Shown one piece after another: positions 1 through 6,048 of a stretch of 17,677 nt of DNA. The stretch covers positions 1-17,677 of the forward strand of contig JAAYGO010000130.1 in NCBI GenBank assembly GCA_012727685.1, in the 5' to 3' direction. Each line of letters begins with the position of its first letter. The stretch's first letter is position 1. This DNA comes from Bacillota bacterium. GTDB lineage: Bacteria; Bacillota; Dethiobacteria; DTU022. Under the pieces are notes generated by a model. That model did not search any database and was not told where the DNA came from. It worked only from the letters and a program-made list of their open reading frames with translations. The position numbers were made by a program, and so were the translations under genes.

Positions 1-120
1 GGCGGGCGGCGGCAGCAGCAAGCCGGCGAGAATGGCAGCCAGGGTGAGTAATGCCGCCGCTGCCGGAATGATCCATATTAGCGCCGCACCTGACGCCCCC
101 ATCTCCAATCTTCTCCTCAT
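1..120 (-). CDS. N-terminus of an unidentified membrane-anchored protein (cut by window edge)
   Basis: An open frame runs from an ATG at 120 off the left end of the window, so only 40 residues are visible. They begin with a basic stretch (MRRRLEMG), then a long hydrophobic run rich in Ala, Leu and Ile (about residues 13-37), then prolines. This looks like a signal anchor or uncleaved signal peptide. An AAAGGA lies 5 nt before the ATG at 120. A second candidate start is the ATG at 102, which has AGGAG 10 nt upstream. Nothing visible identifies the family. Confidence 0.5.
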   Translation of the reverse strand, partial: MRRRLEMGASGAALIWIIPAAAALLTLAAILAGLLLPPPA

Positions 121-244
121 GCAGATCCTTTCCCCCGGTTTATAAAATCCCGCTGGTTTAAAACCCGCTTTCGAATGTTCATGATTTGTCACTAGACTGA
201 TTGCTGCTTCGCCTCCGCCCGGCCGGCTGGCAACACCTGGCCGG

Positions 245-397
245 CTAGCGCTCCACAATAATCAGGATACCGGCCACTACAGCCAGGATTGCCATGATGA
301 ACCCCTGGTTGGGGATATTGATGTTTAAGTATGGAAGCAGTCCGGTGGCAATCAGCCAGATGCCTAAAAGTAGTTTACCCAAACCTTTTAGCTTCAC
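245..397 (-). CDS. Small two-helix membrane protein, 50 aa
   Basis: This 50-residue frame starts with GTG at 397, preceded by a clear AAGGAG seven bases upstream, and ends at TAG 245. The product begins VKLKGLGKLL and has two hydrophobic stretches (about residues 7-23 and 33-48) separated by the polar turn NINIPNQG, ending in a charged ER. From memory this resembles short conserved proteins of anaerobic Firmicutes with the pattern K-LLGIWLI-GLL-hydrophobic-GILLL; I could not check this. Its ribosome site, amphipathic layout and normal composition argue for a real gene. Function is unknown; a membrane-embedded accessory peptide is the most that can be said. Confidence 0.65.
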   Translation of the reverse strand: MKLKGLGKLLLGIWLIATGLLPYLNINIPNQGFIMAILAVVAGILIIVER

Positions 398-625
398 GAA
401 AAAACTCCTTTCTTGACCCGCGTCGCTACAAACACCGCTCCTGCCGCCTTTTTCGTCCCGGCGGCGGCTGCCCGCTGCTGCAGGCTGCCTTGCTGCCGGC
501 AGCCCTGTGGCCGGCTAGCTCCTGCTGCCCTCTCTGGCGCGGTTTCCTTTTTCTGGTGCGGCTGCTGACTCCTGCGTCCTCCTCCTCTCGCGTGGACCGC
601 CCACTCTTGGCCAACCCCTGACACC

Positions 626-1018
626 TCAGGCCGGCCCTTCGCCGTGGCGGTAGCGGCGGCGGCAGGGCAGCACCTTGCGAATCCCGCCGCGGGGATTCTC
701 CACATCGCCGCGGGTGCGGGGAATGATGTGAATGTGCAGGTGCATCACCGTCTGACCGGCGGCTTCACCTTCGTTGATGCCGATATTAAACCCGTCGGGT
801 CCAAAGCGCTCCCGGAGAAGCGTCTTCACCTGCCTGATCAGGGCAAAGAGAGCGAGTGCTTCCTCACCGGTCAGTTCGTCCATGGTCAGCACATGGCGCC
901 TCGGGATCACCAGCGAATGCCCCGTCGCGGCGGGAAACCGATCGAGAATGGCAAAAGCCAGCTCATTTTCAGCCAGCGTTTCCCTGTCAATCGAACAGAA
1001 GATACAGGTATCATCCAT
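626..1018 (-). CDS. HIT-family nucleotide hydrolase/transferase
   Basis: This 130-residue protein has the full histidine-triad layout. An N-terminal CIFCSI segment (residues 5-10) is the usual zinc-binding-like start of Hint/HIT proteins. It is followed by AILDRFPAATGHSLVIPRRH and, near residue 93, the signature HLHIHIIPR (H-x-H-x-H), whose central histidine is the nucleophile in the family. HIT proteins of this branch cleave phosphoramidates or nucleoside polyphosphates such as adenosine 5'-monophosphoramidate; the exact substrate cannot be read from sequence. The ATG at 1018 has AAGGAG nine bases upstream. The tail after residue 115 is basic (CRRRYRHGEG) and slightly longer than usual. It lies downstream of gatA on the same strand, separated by about 130 bases with no clear terminator, so cotranscription is possible. 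Confidence 0.9.
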   Translation of the reverse strand: MDDTCIFCSIDRETLAENELAFAILDRFPAATGHSLVIPRRHVLTMDELTGEEALALFALIRQVKTLLRERFGPDGFNIGINEGEAAGQTVMHLHIHIIPRTRGDVENPRGGIRKVLPCRRRYRHGEGPA

Positions 1019-1151
1019 AAAAATTAGCTCCTTCTTAACCGGTCCTTTTCCATCCCTCTAAATCCTGAAAATGCAGCAGCCTTCTTCAGCCCCCCTCATC
1101 CTGAACCTTTCCCCCCATGGGGTGAAGAGGGGATTGTGGGCAGCACCATTT

Positions 1152-2684
1152 TCATCCATCTGATAGAGCCCCCATGCGATGGGAGCATGGCGGCCTCCGC
1201 TCTCCTTCCCGCAGGATTGTCCCGGCCGCGGCCAGCGGAGGGCGCACCGGTGTGCCCAGAACCTGTTCCAGGCAATGCGCCACCCGGAAGAGCAGCCCTT
1301 CGCGCAGCGGCGGCGCCGTCAGTTGCAGCCCGATGGGCAGGCCGCTTGCCGAAAGGCCGCAGGGAGCAGAAAGAGAAGGAACACCGGCCAGGGCGTCATC
1401 GAGCGTGCAGATATCGGTGCGGTACATCTCCAGCGGCTGATCCGTTTTCGACCCCAATTTAAAAGCCGGATCCGGCGTGGTCGCCCCGGCCAGCAGGTCA
1501 AAGCGCTGAAAAGCATTTTCGTAATCCTGCCGGATCAGGGCGCGCACCTTCTGGGCCTGCACGTAATAGCGATGGCCGCTGTCGTCGCTTAAGAGGTAAG
1601 TGCCGAGCATGATCCGGCGCCGCACCTCGGGGCCAAATCCCCGGCCCCGCGTGGCGCTGGACATTTCCGTGATGCTAGCGCCCGGCTCGCGCAAGCCGAA
1701 GCGGACCCCGTCGAAACGGCCCAGGTTTGAAGCAGCTTCAGCCGACCCAATCACGTAGTAGACAGGGAGAGAGTAAGCGGTGTGCGGCAGGGATACCTCT
1801 TCCACCACCGCCCCGTTTTCCTGGAGCAGCTCCAGGGCGCGGCGCACCGCAGTGATCACCTGTGGATCGAACTCGGCGGCAAGCCTTTCCTTGACCAGGC
1901 CGATGCGCAAACCGCGCACCCCGCCCTCAAGCTCACGGCAGTAATCGGGAACCGGTTCGTTCAGGCTGGTCGGGTCGAGGGGATCGTAGCCGGCGATGAG
2001 GCCCATGAAGAGGGCCCCGTCCGCGGCGGTCAGGGTCATGGGTCCGATCGTGTCCAGGGAGGAGGCAAAGGCGATCAGCCCGTAGCGCGACACCCGCCCG
2101 TAAGTGGGCCTTAATCCGGTCACCCCGCACAGGGCGGCCGGCTGGCGGATGGAGCCGCCCGTATCCGAGCCCAGGGCGAGCGGCGCCAGCGCCGCCGCCA
2201 CCGCAGCCGCCGAACCGCCGCTTGAGCCGCCCGGGACGCGATCTAAATCCCAGGGGTTCCGCGTCGGGTAAAAATACGAGCTTTCCGTGGAAGAGCCCAT
2301 GGCAAACTCGTCCAGGTTCGTTTTGCCCAATATGGGGAGGCCGGCCTTGCGGAGCAGCCTGACCGCGGTGGCATCGTAGGGCGGGATATAGTTTGCGAGC
2401 ATCCTTGAGGCGCAGGTGGTGCGCAAACCCGCGGTAGAGATGTTATCCTTGATCACCACCGGCACCCCGGCCAGGGGGGATAGGGGTTCGCCGCGGTGCC
2501 GCTTCCGATCTACCGCTTCCGCCTCCTGCAGCGCCCCGGCGGGGGTAAAGGTGAGCAAAGTTTTCAGACGCGGTTCCAGCGCTCCGATCCGCTTAATAAA
2601 AGCGGTCACCACTTCCACCGCGCTGACCTCTTTCTTTTGCAGCAGCCGGCTCAGCTCCAGGGCGGTCATCTCAAAAAGCTCCAT
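1152..2684 (-). CDS. gatA: Aspartyl/glutamyl-tRNA amidotransferase subunit A
   Basis: GatA is the amidase subunit of GatCAB. It releases ammonia from glutamine so that GatB can convert Glu-tRNA(Gln) or Asp-tRNA(Asn) to the amidated form. The amidase signature is complete: VVIKDNIS with the catalytic Lys, GGSSGGS with the cis-Ser, and GSDTGGSIRQPA with the nucleophilic Ser. I chose ATG 2684 over GTG 2690 because AGGAGG directly abuts the GTG but sits six bases before the ATG. This numbering gives K79, S154 and S178, as in Staphylococcus aureus GatA. The protein is 510 residues, about 25 longer than typical, because of a polar C-terminal tail (GERRPPCSHRMGALSDG). It lies 12 bases after gatC. 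No gatB follows; a HIT gene is next. Confidence 0.96.
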   Translation of the reverse strand: MELFEMTALELSRLLQKKEVSAVEVVTAFIKRIGALEPRLKTLLTFTPAGALQEAEAVDRKRHRGEPLSPLAGVPVVIKDNISTAGLRTTCASRMLANYIPPYDATAVRLLRKAGLPILGKTNLDEFAMGSSTESSYFYPTRNPWDLDRVPGGSSGGSAAAVAAALAPLALGSDTGGSIRQPAALCGVTGLRPTYGRVSRYGLIAFASSLDTIGPMTLTAADGALFMGLIAGYDPLDPTSLNEPVPDYCRELEGGVRGLRIGLVKERLAAEFDPQVITAVRRALELLQENGAVVEEVSLPHTAYSLPVYYVIGSAEAASNLGRFDGVRFGLREPGASITEMSSATRGRGFGPEVRRRIMLGTYLLSDDSGHRYYVQAQKVRALIRQDYENAFQRFDLLAGATTPDPAFKLGSKTDQPLEMYRTDICTLDDALAGVPSLSAPCGLSASGLPIGLQLTAPPLREGLLFRVAHCLEQVLGTPVRPPLAAAGTILREGERRPPCSHRMGALSDG

Positions 2685-2696
2685 GGCCACCCTCCT

Positions 2697-2999
2697 CTAC
2701 TCATCATCAGCGGCCACAACCGGAGGCACGCAAAAATAACCCTTTTCCCGGGCCGGGGCGCTTTGAAAAACCCGGTTTAAGGGCAGAGAAGGCTGCAGCT
2801 CGTCCTCCCGCAGCGCTGCCGGCTGCGCGAAGGGGTGTGCCGCCGGCATGATGCCCGCTGCATCGACTTCCAGCAAGGAACTTGCCACGGCGAGAATTAC
2901 GCTGAGCTCGGAGGCCAACTGTTCCTTTTCATTATCGTCCAGCTGCAGCCGGGCCAGCCGGGCCACCCGCTCGACAACCTGGACAAAATCATCCGCCAT
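2697..2999 (-). CDS. gatC: Aspartyl/glutamyl-tRNA amidotransferase subunit C
   Basis: GatC is the small belt-like subunit that wraps GatA and GatB in the cytoplasmic tRNA-dependent amidotransferase. The 100-residue product has the family layout: an N-terminal helix (VERVARLARLQLDDNEKEQLASELSVIL), a middle segment rich in Ala and Pro, and a C-terminal LREDELQPSLPLNRVFQSAPAREKGYFCVP that matches the usual R-D-x-L-x-N-AP-x-F-x-VP ending. A longer frame reaches 3026, but the ATG at 2999 has GGAGGAGG seven bases upstream and gives the normal length. Its stop codon overlaps the start of the gatA Shine-Dalgarno region, indicating coupled expression of gatC and gatA. The sigma-A-like promoter at 3063-3091 is its probable driver. 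Confidence 0.94.
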   Translation of the reverse strand: MADDFVQVVERVARLARLQLDDNEKEQLASELSVILAVASSLLEVDAAGIMPAAHPFAQPAALREDELQPSLPLNRVFQSAPAREKGYFCVPPVVAADDE

Positions 3000-3062
3000 G
3001 CCAGGACCTCCTCCCGCAGCCCTCACCCTTCACCGCTCCCTGAGATTTTTTGCCATGGAACA

Positions 3063-3091
3063 ATTTTAATCTATTCCCCAAACAGCGTCAA
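3063..3091 (-). promoter_or_regulatory. Sigma-A-type promoter of gatCA
   Basis: On the minus strand TTGACG (3086-3091) is separated by exactly 17 bases from TAAAAT (3063-3068), an excellent vegetative promoter. Transcription would begin near 3056, giving a leader of about 57 bases to the gatC ATG. The palindromic repeat at 3094-3185 begins two bases upstream of the -35 box. Confidence 0.7.
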
Positions 3092-3093
3092 CC

Positions 3094-3185
3094 GAGGTGC
3101 CGGGCCTTGACATTGTGGCTTAAAAGGAAAATTAAACCAGGGATTAAAAGTTAATTAATGTCACAATGTCAAGGCCCGGCACCTC
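3094..3185. repeat. Palindromic MITE-like element, copy 1 (92 bp)
   Basis: The first and last 24 bases are a perfect inverted repeat (3094-3117 and 3162-3185) that includes GGTGCCGGGCCTTGACA. The interior is AT-rich (TTAATTAA, TTAAAAGG) and encodes nothing. Copy 2 lies at 5007-5099. Each arm contains an inward-facing TTGACA that could act as a -35 box. There is no transposase in the window, so if mobile it would be moved in trans. A target duplication is not evident. Confidence 0.85.
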
Positions 3186-3229
3186 GCCTCAAGTTTAAAA
3201 ATGGCATCACTGCATAAAATATTAAAGCC

Positions 3230-4147
3230 ATGAACATTAAACGGGTTCTTAACCTGATTTTTCTTTTTCCACGGGCTTCCCGCCTTCCTTTTTTATGCGG
3301 GTCGCTGATTTCGGTGGGACTCGGAACAGCGCTGGCCTACAGGGAAAGCGGAACCTTTGCCTGGTCCCTGTTCCTGCTGACCTTAACCGGTATCAGCGGC
3401 GCCCACCTGGCGGTCAATCTCTTAAACGATTACTACGATTATCTTTACGGGGCTGACCCATCCCACCCGCCCCGGCCGCTGAGCGGGGGCAGCCAGGTGA
3501 TCCAGGAAGGATTGGAAACGCCGGCCGAATACCTGGCCCAGGCCATGCTCTGCGGCGCAGTGGCGGCGGCCTGCGCTTTTTGCCTGGCCTGGCTGGCCGG
3601 TCCCCTGGTCCTTGCCCTGGCACTGCTGGGCGGGCTGCTCGGCTACTCCTATTCCGCCAGGCCGCTGATCTTAAGCTGGCGCGGCCTCGGCGAGCTGACC
3701 GCCGGTTTCTGCTTTGGCCCCATGGTCGTAGCCGGCTCATTTTACGTGCAGGCCGGTTACATCTCGCCGCTGGCCTTGCTGCTCTCCCTGGTGCCGGGTG
3801 CGCTGATCTCCCTCCTTTTAATGATCAACCAGTACCCCGACTACCGCGACGATCTGCAAGCCGGCAAGAAAAACCTGGTGGTGCGGCTCGGCCCGCAGCG
3901 CTCCCTGCCGCTTCTTTACCTGCTGCTGCTCGCCGCTTTTATCCCGCTGATCCCGGGATTAAGGCTGCTGCCGGCGTCGCCTCCGGGCTGCGCCGCCCTT
4001 GCCGGGCTGATTCCCGCTGCTGCGGCCGCCGGAATATTGTCGGCCAGCAAGGGAAAGCCACACCCGGGGAACAAGCCCGGCAAGCTGATCCTGCTTTCCT
4101 ATACCCTGACCCTGGGGCTGCTTGTGCTGGGCATCTATCTCCAGTAA
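3230..4147 (+). CDS. UbiA-family polyprenyltransferase, MenA-like
   Basis: This 305-residue integral membrane protein has eight or nine hydrophobic segments and both aspartate-rich motifs of the UbiA superfamily: N63-LLND-YYDYLYGAD (residues 63-76) and a second NQYPDYRDDLQAGKKNLVVRLG near residue 200. These bind the Mg-diphosphate of a prenyl donor, which is transferred to an aromatic or quinone precursor in the membrane. The second motif, with a GKKNLVVRLG-like continuation, is most like MenA (1,4-dihydroxy-2-naphthoate prenyltransferase), so a role in menaquinone synthesis is the best guess; no other quinone gene is nearby to support it. The ATG at 3230 has only a weak ribosome site. The gene stands alone on the plus strand and converges on the amidotransferase gene. 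Repeat copy 1 ends 44 bases upstream. Confidence 0.88.
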   Translation: MNIKRVLNLIFLFPRASRLPFLCGSLISVGLGTALAYRESGTFAWSLFLLTLTGISGAHLAVNLLNDYYDYLYGADPSHPPRPLSGGSQVIQEGLETPAEYLAQAMLCGAVAAACAFCLAWLAGPLVLALALLGGLLGYSYSARPLILSWRGLGELTAGFCFGPMVVAGSFYVQAGYISPLALLLSLVPGALISLLLMINQYPDYRDDLQAGKKNLVVRLGPQRSLPLLYLLLLAAFIPLIPGLRLLPASPPGCAALAGLIPAAAAAGILSASKGKPHPGNKPGKLILLSYTLTLGLLVLGIYLQ

Positions 4148-4273
4148 AGAGAGCACAAGAGCGCCGTAACAGTTAAGGAAGCATGGCGGCGGGGTCTGGC
4201 CTGGCCATGGCTTAAGCCATCCATCGCTAAATGTTTGCCGGTAACATTCGCCGGCATTATTAATATGTGAATG
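4148..4273. other. Convergent intergenic spacer with two inverted repeats
   Basis: Both flanking genes point into this spacer. It holds a perfect 14-bp palindrome ATGGCTTAAGCCAT (4207-4220) and a GCCGG/CCGGC stem with a 9-base loop (4237-4255), followed on both sides by AT-rich sequence but no real T-tract. One of these may be a bidirectional terminator, but the evidence is weak. Confidence 0.3.
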
Positions 4274-4975
4274 CTATTTGTGGCGGGAGGCATCCACCAG
4301 GGCGTGAAAAAGCGCTTCCGAAAGCGGGTGTGCCAGGGTTTCGGGGTGCCACTGCACGGCAAGCACAAAGCGGTGCGCAGCGCTTTCCAGGGCCTCGATC
4401 ACCCCGTCCGGCGCCACGGCGGCGATACGCAAGCCCGGTGCCGGCGCCTCCACGGCCTGGTGATGAAAACTGTTCACCGCCACAATCTCCGCCTCCTCCC
4501 CGGCTAAGGCAGCCAGCCGGGTCGAGGGCCTGATCCGGACAGTATGCGCACTACAGGTGCGGGGTGCCTGCTGCTCGTGCTGCAGGTAGGCGCCGCCGCA
4601 GAGGTGCTGCAGCACTCCGCCCCCCAGCGCCACGTTCAGAAGCTGCATCCCGCGGCAGATGCCGAGCAGCGGCAGATCCCGGCGCAGCGCCTCCCGGGTC
4701 AGGGCAAGTTCCCAGGCATCGCGGCCGGGATCAACTTCGCGCAAACCGGGCTGCGGTTCTGCCCCAAAAAAAAAGGGGGCGATATCCCCGCCGCCGCTTA
4801 AAATGAGGCCGTCCAGGCGGGCGACCAGCGGCGCCGCCCGCTCTTCTCCCGCGGGTGGCAGCAACAGCGGTGCCGCCCCCGCGGCCACCACGCGCCGGCA
4901 ATAACTCTCCGGCAGCCAGAAATGCCCCCGCTCATGATCGCAATTCACGCTGATCCCGATCAACGGGCAGGACAA
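4274..4975 (-). CDS. Class I glutamine amidotransferase, gamma-glutamyl-GABA hydrolase (PuuD) family
   Basis: The product (233 residues) starts SCPLIGISVNCD and contains the peptidase C26 features: LDGLILSGGGDIAPFFFG, the nucleophile elbow LLGICRGMQ with Cys107, and the C-terminal QWHPE with His210 and Glu212 completing the triad. Family members hydrolyse gamma-glutamyl amide bonds, for example gamma-glutamyl-GABA in putrescine breakdown; the substrate here is unproven. A longer frame begins at ATG 5032, but its first codons lie inside repeat copy 2 and lack a ribosome site. The TTG at 4975 has GGAGGAGG nine bases upstream and gives the family's usual M-x-x-PLIGI start, so I prefer it. Expression may come from the promoter carried by repeat copy 2 (5059-5088). 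Confidence 0.9.
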   Translation of the reverse strand: MSCPLIGISVNCDHERGHFWLPESYCRRVVAAGAAPLLLPPAGEERAAPLVARLDGLILSGGGDIAPFFFGAEPQPGLREVDPGRDAWELALTREALRRDLPLLGICRGMQLLNVALGGGVLQHLCGGAYLQHEQQAPRTCSAHTVRIRPSTRLAALAGEEAEIVAVNSFHHQAVEAPAPGLRIAAVAPDGVIEALESAAHRFVLAVQWHPETLAHPLSEALFHALVDASRHK

Positions 4976-5006
4976 AAAGAAATTCCTCCTCCCCGCAAGG
5001 CCGCAA

Positions 5007-5099
5007 GGTGCCGGGCCTTGACATTGTGACATTAAAAGGATGAAATTCCCATTCTAACATTATATTGTTAATTAATGTCACAAGTCAAGGCCCGGCACC
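5007..5099. repeat. Palindromic MITE-like element, copy 2 (93 bp)
   Basis: The arms GGTGCCGGGCCTTGACA... (from 5007) and its complement ending at 5099 match copy 1, and the inverted repeat extends inward through GTGACATTAA. The right arm has lost one T compared with copy 1 (CACAAGTCAAGG versus CACAATGTCAAGG). The centre differs from copy 1 and contains TATAAT on the minus strand. Confidence 0.85.
5059..5088 (-). promoter_or_regulatory. Promoter inside repeat copy 2, reading toward the amidotransferase gene
   Basis: On the minus strand TTGACT (5083-5088) and TATAAT (5059-5064) are 18 bases apart. The -35 box is part of the repeat's terminal arm and the -10 is in its centre. Transcription would start near 5052, about 75 bases before the TTG start at 4975. 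I see no competing promoter for that gene. Confidence 0.5.
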
Positions 5100-5111
5100 A
5101 ATGGGGTTTTC

Positions 5112-5125
5112 CAGCCCGGCACCTC
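5112..5125. repeat. Fragment of the palindromic repeat's terminal arm
   Basis: CAGCCCGGCACCTC repeats the outer end of the right arm (GGCCCGGCACCTC), 13 bases beyond copy 2. It is probably a decayed third copy or an insertion/excision scar between mazF and the full element. Confidence 0.45.
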
Positions 5126-5128
5126 GGG

Positions 5129-5479
5129 TTAGAATTCGATCAAGCCCAGGCTGATGCGCAGCGCCTCGTCGACGCGCTGCATCATCCTGTCGTCGAGTTC
5201 GGTCACTTTTTTCTGGAGTCTTTGTTTGTCAATGGTGCGGATTTGCTCTAATAAAATGACGGAGTCCTTGTCGAGGTTGTATTCGGCTGCGGATATTTCC
5301 ACATGGGTAGGCAACTTGGCTTTGTCGATCTGGGAGGTAATCGCGGCTACGATTACGGTAGGGCTGTAGCGGTTCCCAATATCATTTTGAATGACCAGCA
5401 CCGGCCTGACGCCGCCCTGTTCGGAGCCGACCACGGGACTCAAGTCCGCAAAAAAAATAAAGCCTCGCTTAACCTCCAC
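5129..5479 (-). CDS. mazF: MazF/EndoA-type mRNA interferase toxin
   Basis: The 116-residue product has the MazF/PemK fold signature ADLSPVVGSEQGGVRPVLVIQND and is very close to Bacillus subtilis EndoA, a ribonuclease that cuts mRNA at UACAU. With GTG 5479 as start the length equals EndoA and the catalytic residues fall at R25 and T48 as in that enzyme. The upstream GTG at 5488 overlaps the mazE stop as GTGA but has its GGAGA directly against it with no spacing, while GTG 5479 has that same GGAGAG about eight bases upstream. Mature toxin is cytoplasmic and is held inactive by the antitoxin encoded just upstream. The pair is chromosomal and intact, with no sign of decay. Confidence 0.95.
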   Translation of the reverse strand: MEVKRGFIFFADLSPVVGSEQGGVRPVLVIQNDIGNRYSPTVIVAAITSQIDKAKLPTHVEISAAEYNLDKDSVILLEQIRTIDKQRLQKKVTELDDRMMQRVDEALRISLGLIEF

Positions 5480-5484
5480 CCTGC

Positions 5485-5757
5485 TCACTCTCCACTGACC
5501 AGTTCTTCGGCGATCCGGTCGGCTTCATTCTCCGCGAATATGGCTTCAGACGATAAGGAAAGGTTTATCTTGGCCATTTCCAGGTAGCCCTTTTGCATCC
5601 TCTCCCGAATTTGTCTTTTTTTCCGCTCATGCAGGTATAGCTTCATCGCTTCGCGGATGAATTCGCTGCGGGTTCTTTTTTCCACGGCTACGATACCGTC
5701 AACCTCATTTAAAAGATTGTGCGGCAAACTGATCATAATTCTTTTGGTTTCCGCCAT
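5485..5757 (-). CDS. mazE: Ribbon-helix-helix antitoxin of MazF (EndoAI/MazE type)
   Basis: The 90-residue product begins MAETKRIMISLPHNLLNEVDGIV, a typical ribbon-helix-helix beta strand and helix, then TRSEFIREAMKLYLHERKKRQIRERM, and ends with an acidic C-terminal segment (NEADRIAEELVSGE) of the kind that docks on MazF. In the family the N-terminal half dimerises and binds the operon's own promoter DNA. ATG 5757 is preferred over GTG 5769, since AGGGGGTG overlaps the latter but is correctly spaced from the former. It precedes mazF with overlapping or near-overlapping ends, so toxin translation is probably coupled to antitoxin translation. Confidence 0.92.
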   Translation of the reverse strand: MAETKRIMISLPHNLLNEVDGIVAVEKRTRSEFIREAMKLYLHERKKRQIRERMQKGYLEMAKINLSLSSEAIFAENEADRIAEELVSGE

Positions 5758-5784
5758 TATTACCTGCACCCCCTAATCTCATGT

Positions 5785-5800
5785 GCACCGAACCGGGTGC
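5785..5800 (-). promoter_or_regulatory. Possible mazE leader operator/hairpin
   Basis: GCACC and GGTGC form a 5-bp inverted repeat with a six-base centre, located between the probable transcription start (near 5811) and the mazE ribosome site. It could be an autoregulatory operator for the ribbon-helix-helix antitoxin or a small leader hairpin. The arms are short, so chance is not excluded. Confidence 0.3.
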
Positions 5801-5817
5801 GAAATTCCATATTCAGT

Positions 5818-5847
5818 ATTATACGGTTCTCTTTAATAGTTATGCAA
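5818..5847 (-). promoter_or_regulatory. Sigma-A-type promoter of mazEF
   Basis: On the minus strand TTGCAT (5842-5847) is 18 bases from a perfect TATAAT (5818-5823). Transcription would begin near 5811, about 54 bases before the mazE ATG. This shows that the toxin-antitoxin pair has its own promoter here rather than depending on hom. Confidence 0.65.
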
Positions 5848-5975
5848 CCTGCCAGGTAAAAAGAAGTTTAACCGCCAAAAAGTTTCGATTAAAAAGTGGG
5901 AGTGCACGGAATCTGGCGCCCTCACCCCAGGCGGTAATGCATAAAAGCAATACTCCCCGTATGGCATATTTTATT

Positions 5976-6013
5976 CAACAGCAAGCCGGTTTATTCCTGC
6001 CGGGCTGCTGTTG
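5976..6013 (-). terminator. Stem-loop downstream of hom, possible weak terminator
   Basis: CAACAGCA (5976-5983) pairs perfectly with TGCTGTTG (6006-6013), and CCGG/CCGG pairs extend the stem after one G-T wobble and one mismatch. It lies 36 bases after the hom stop. The downstream minus-strand sequence is AATAAAAT, not a T-tract, so termination would be inefficient. The rest of the 5770-6048 spacer shows nothing beyond the mazEF promoter and this structure. Confidence 0.4.
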
Positions 6014-6048
6014 GCAAATAATTACTGAAACGCGAGGGCATGGCTCTG

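Noticed and set aside
394..705. Minus-strand frame of about 100 codons rich in Arg/Gly, overlapping HIT
   Set aside because: It overlaps the real HIT gene, has low-complexity composition and no ribosome site; typical of spurious frames in GC-rich DNA. The 398-625 spacer shows only a GGCTGCC/GGCAGCC stem without a T-tract.
1090..1151. CCCCATGGGG stem after gatA as terminator
   Set aside because: Short stem, almost no loop possible, and no T-tract; read-through into the HIT gene is equally likely.
3107..3135. Plus-strand promoter in repeat copy 1 for the UbiA gene
   Set aside because: TTGACA is present but the hexamer 17 bases on is AATTAA, a poor -10; not strong enough to annotate.
4976..5032. 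Longer start of the amidotransferase at ATG 5032
   Set aside because: The extra codons lie partly in repeat copy 2, there is no ribosome site, and TTG 4975 has GGAGGAGG at good spacing and matches family N-termini.
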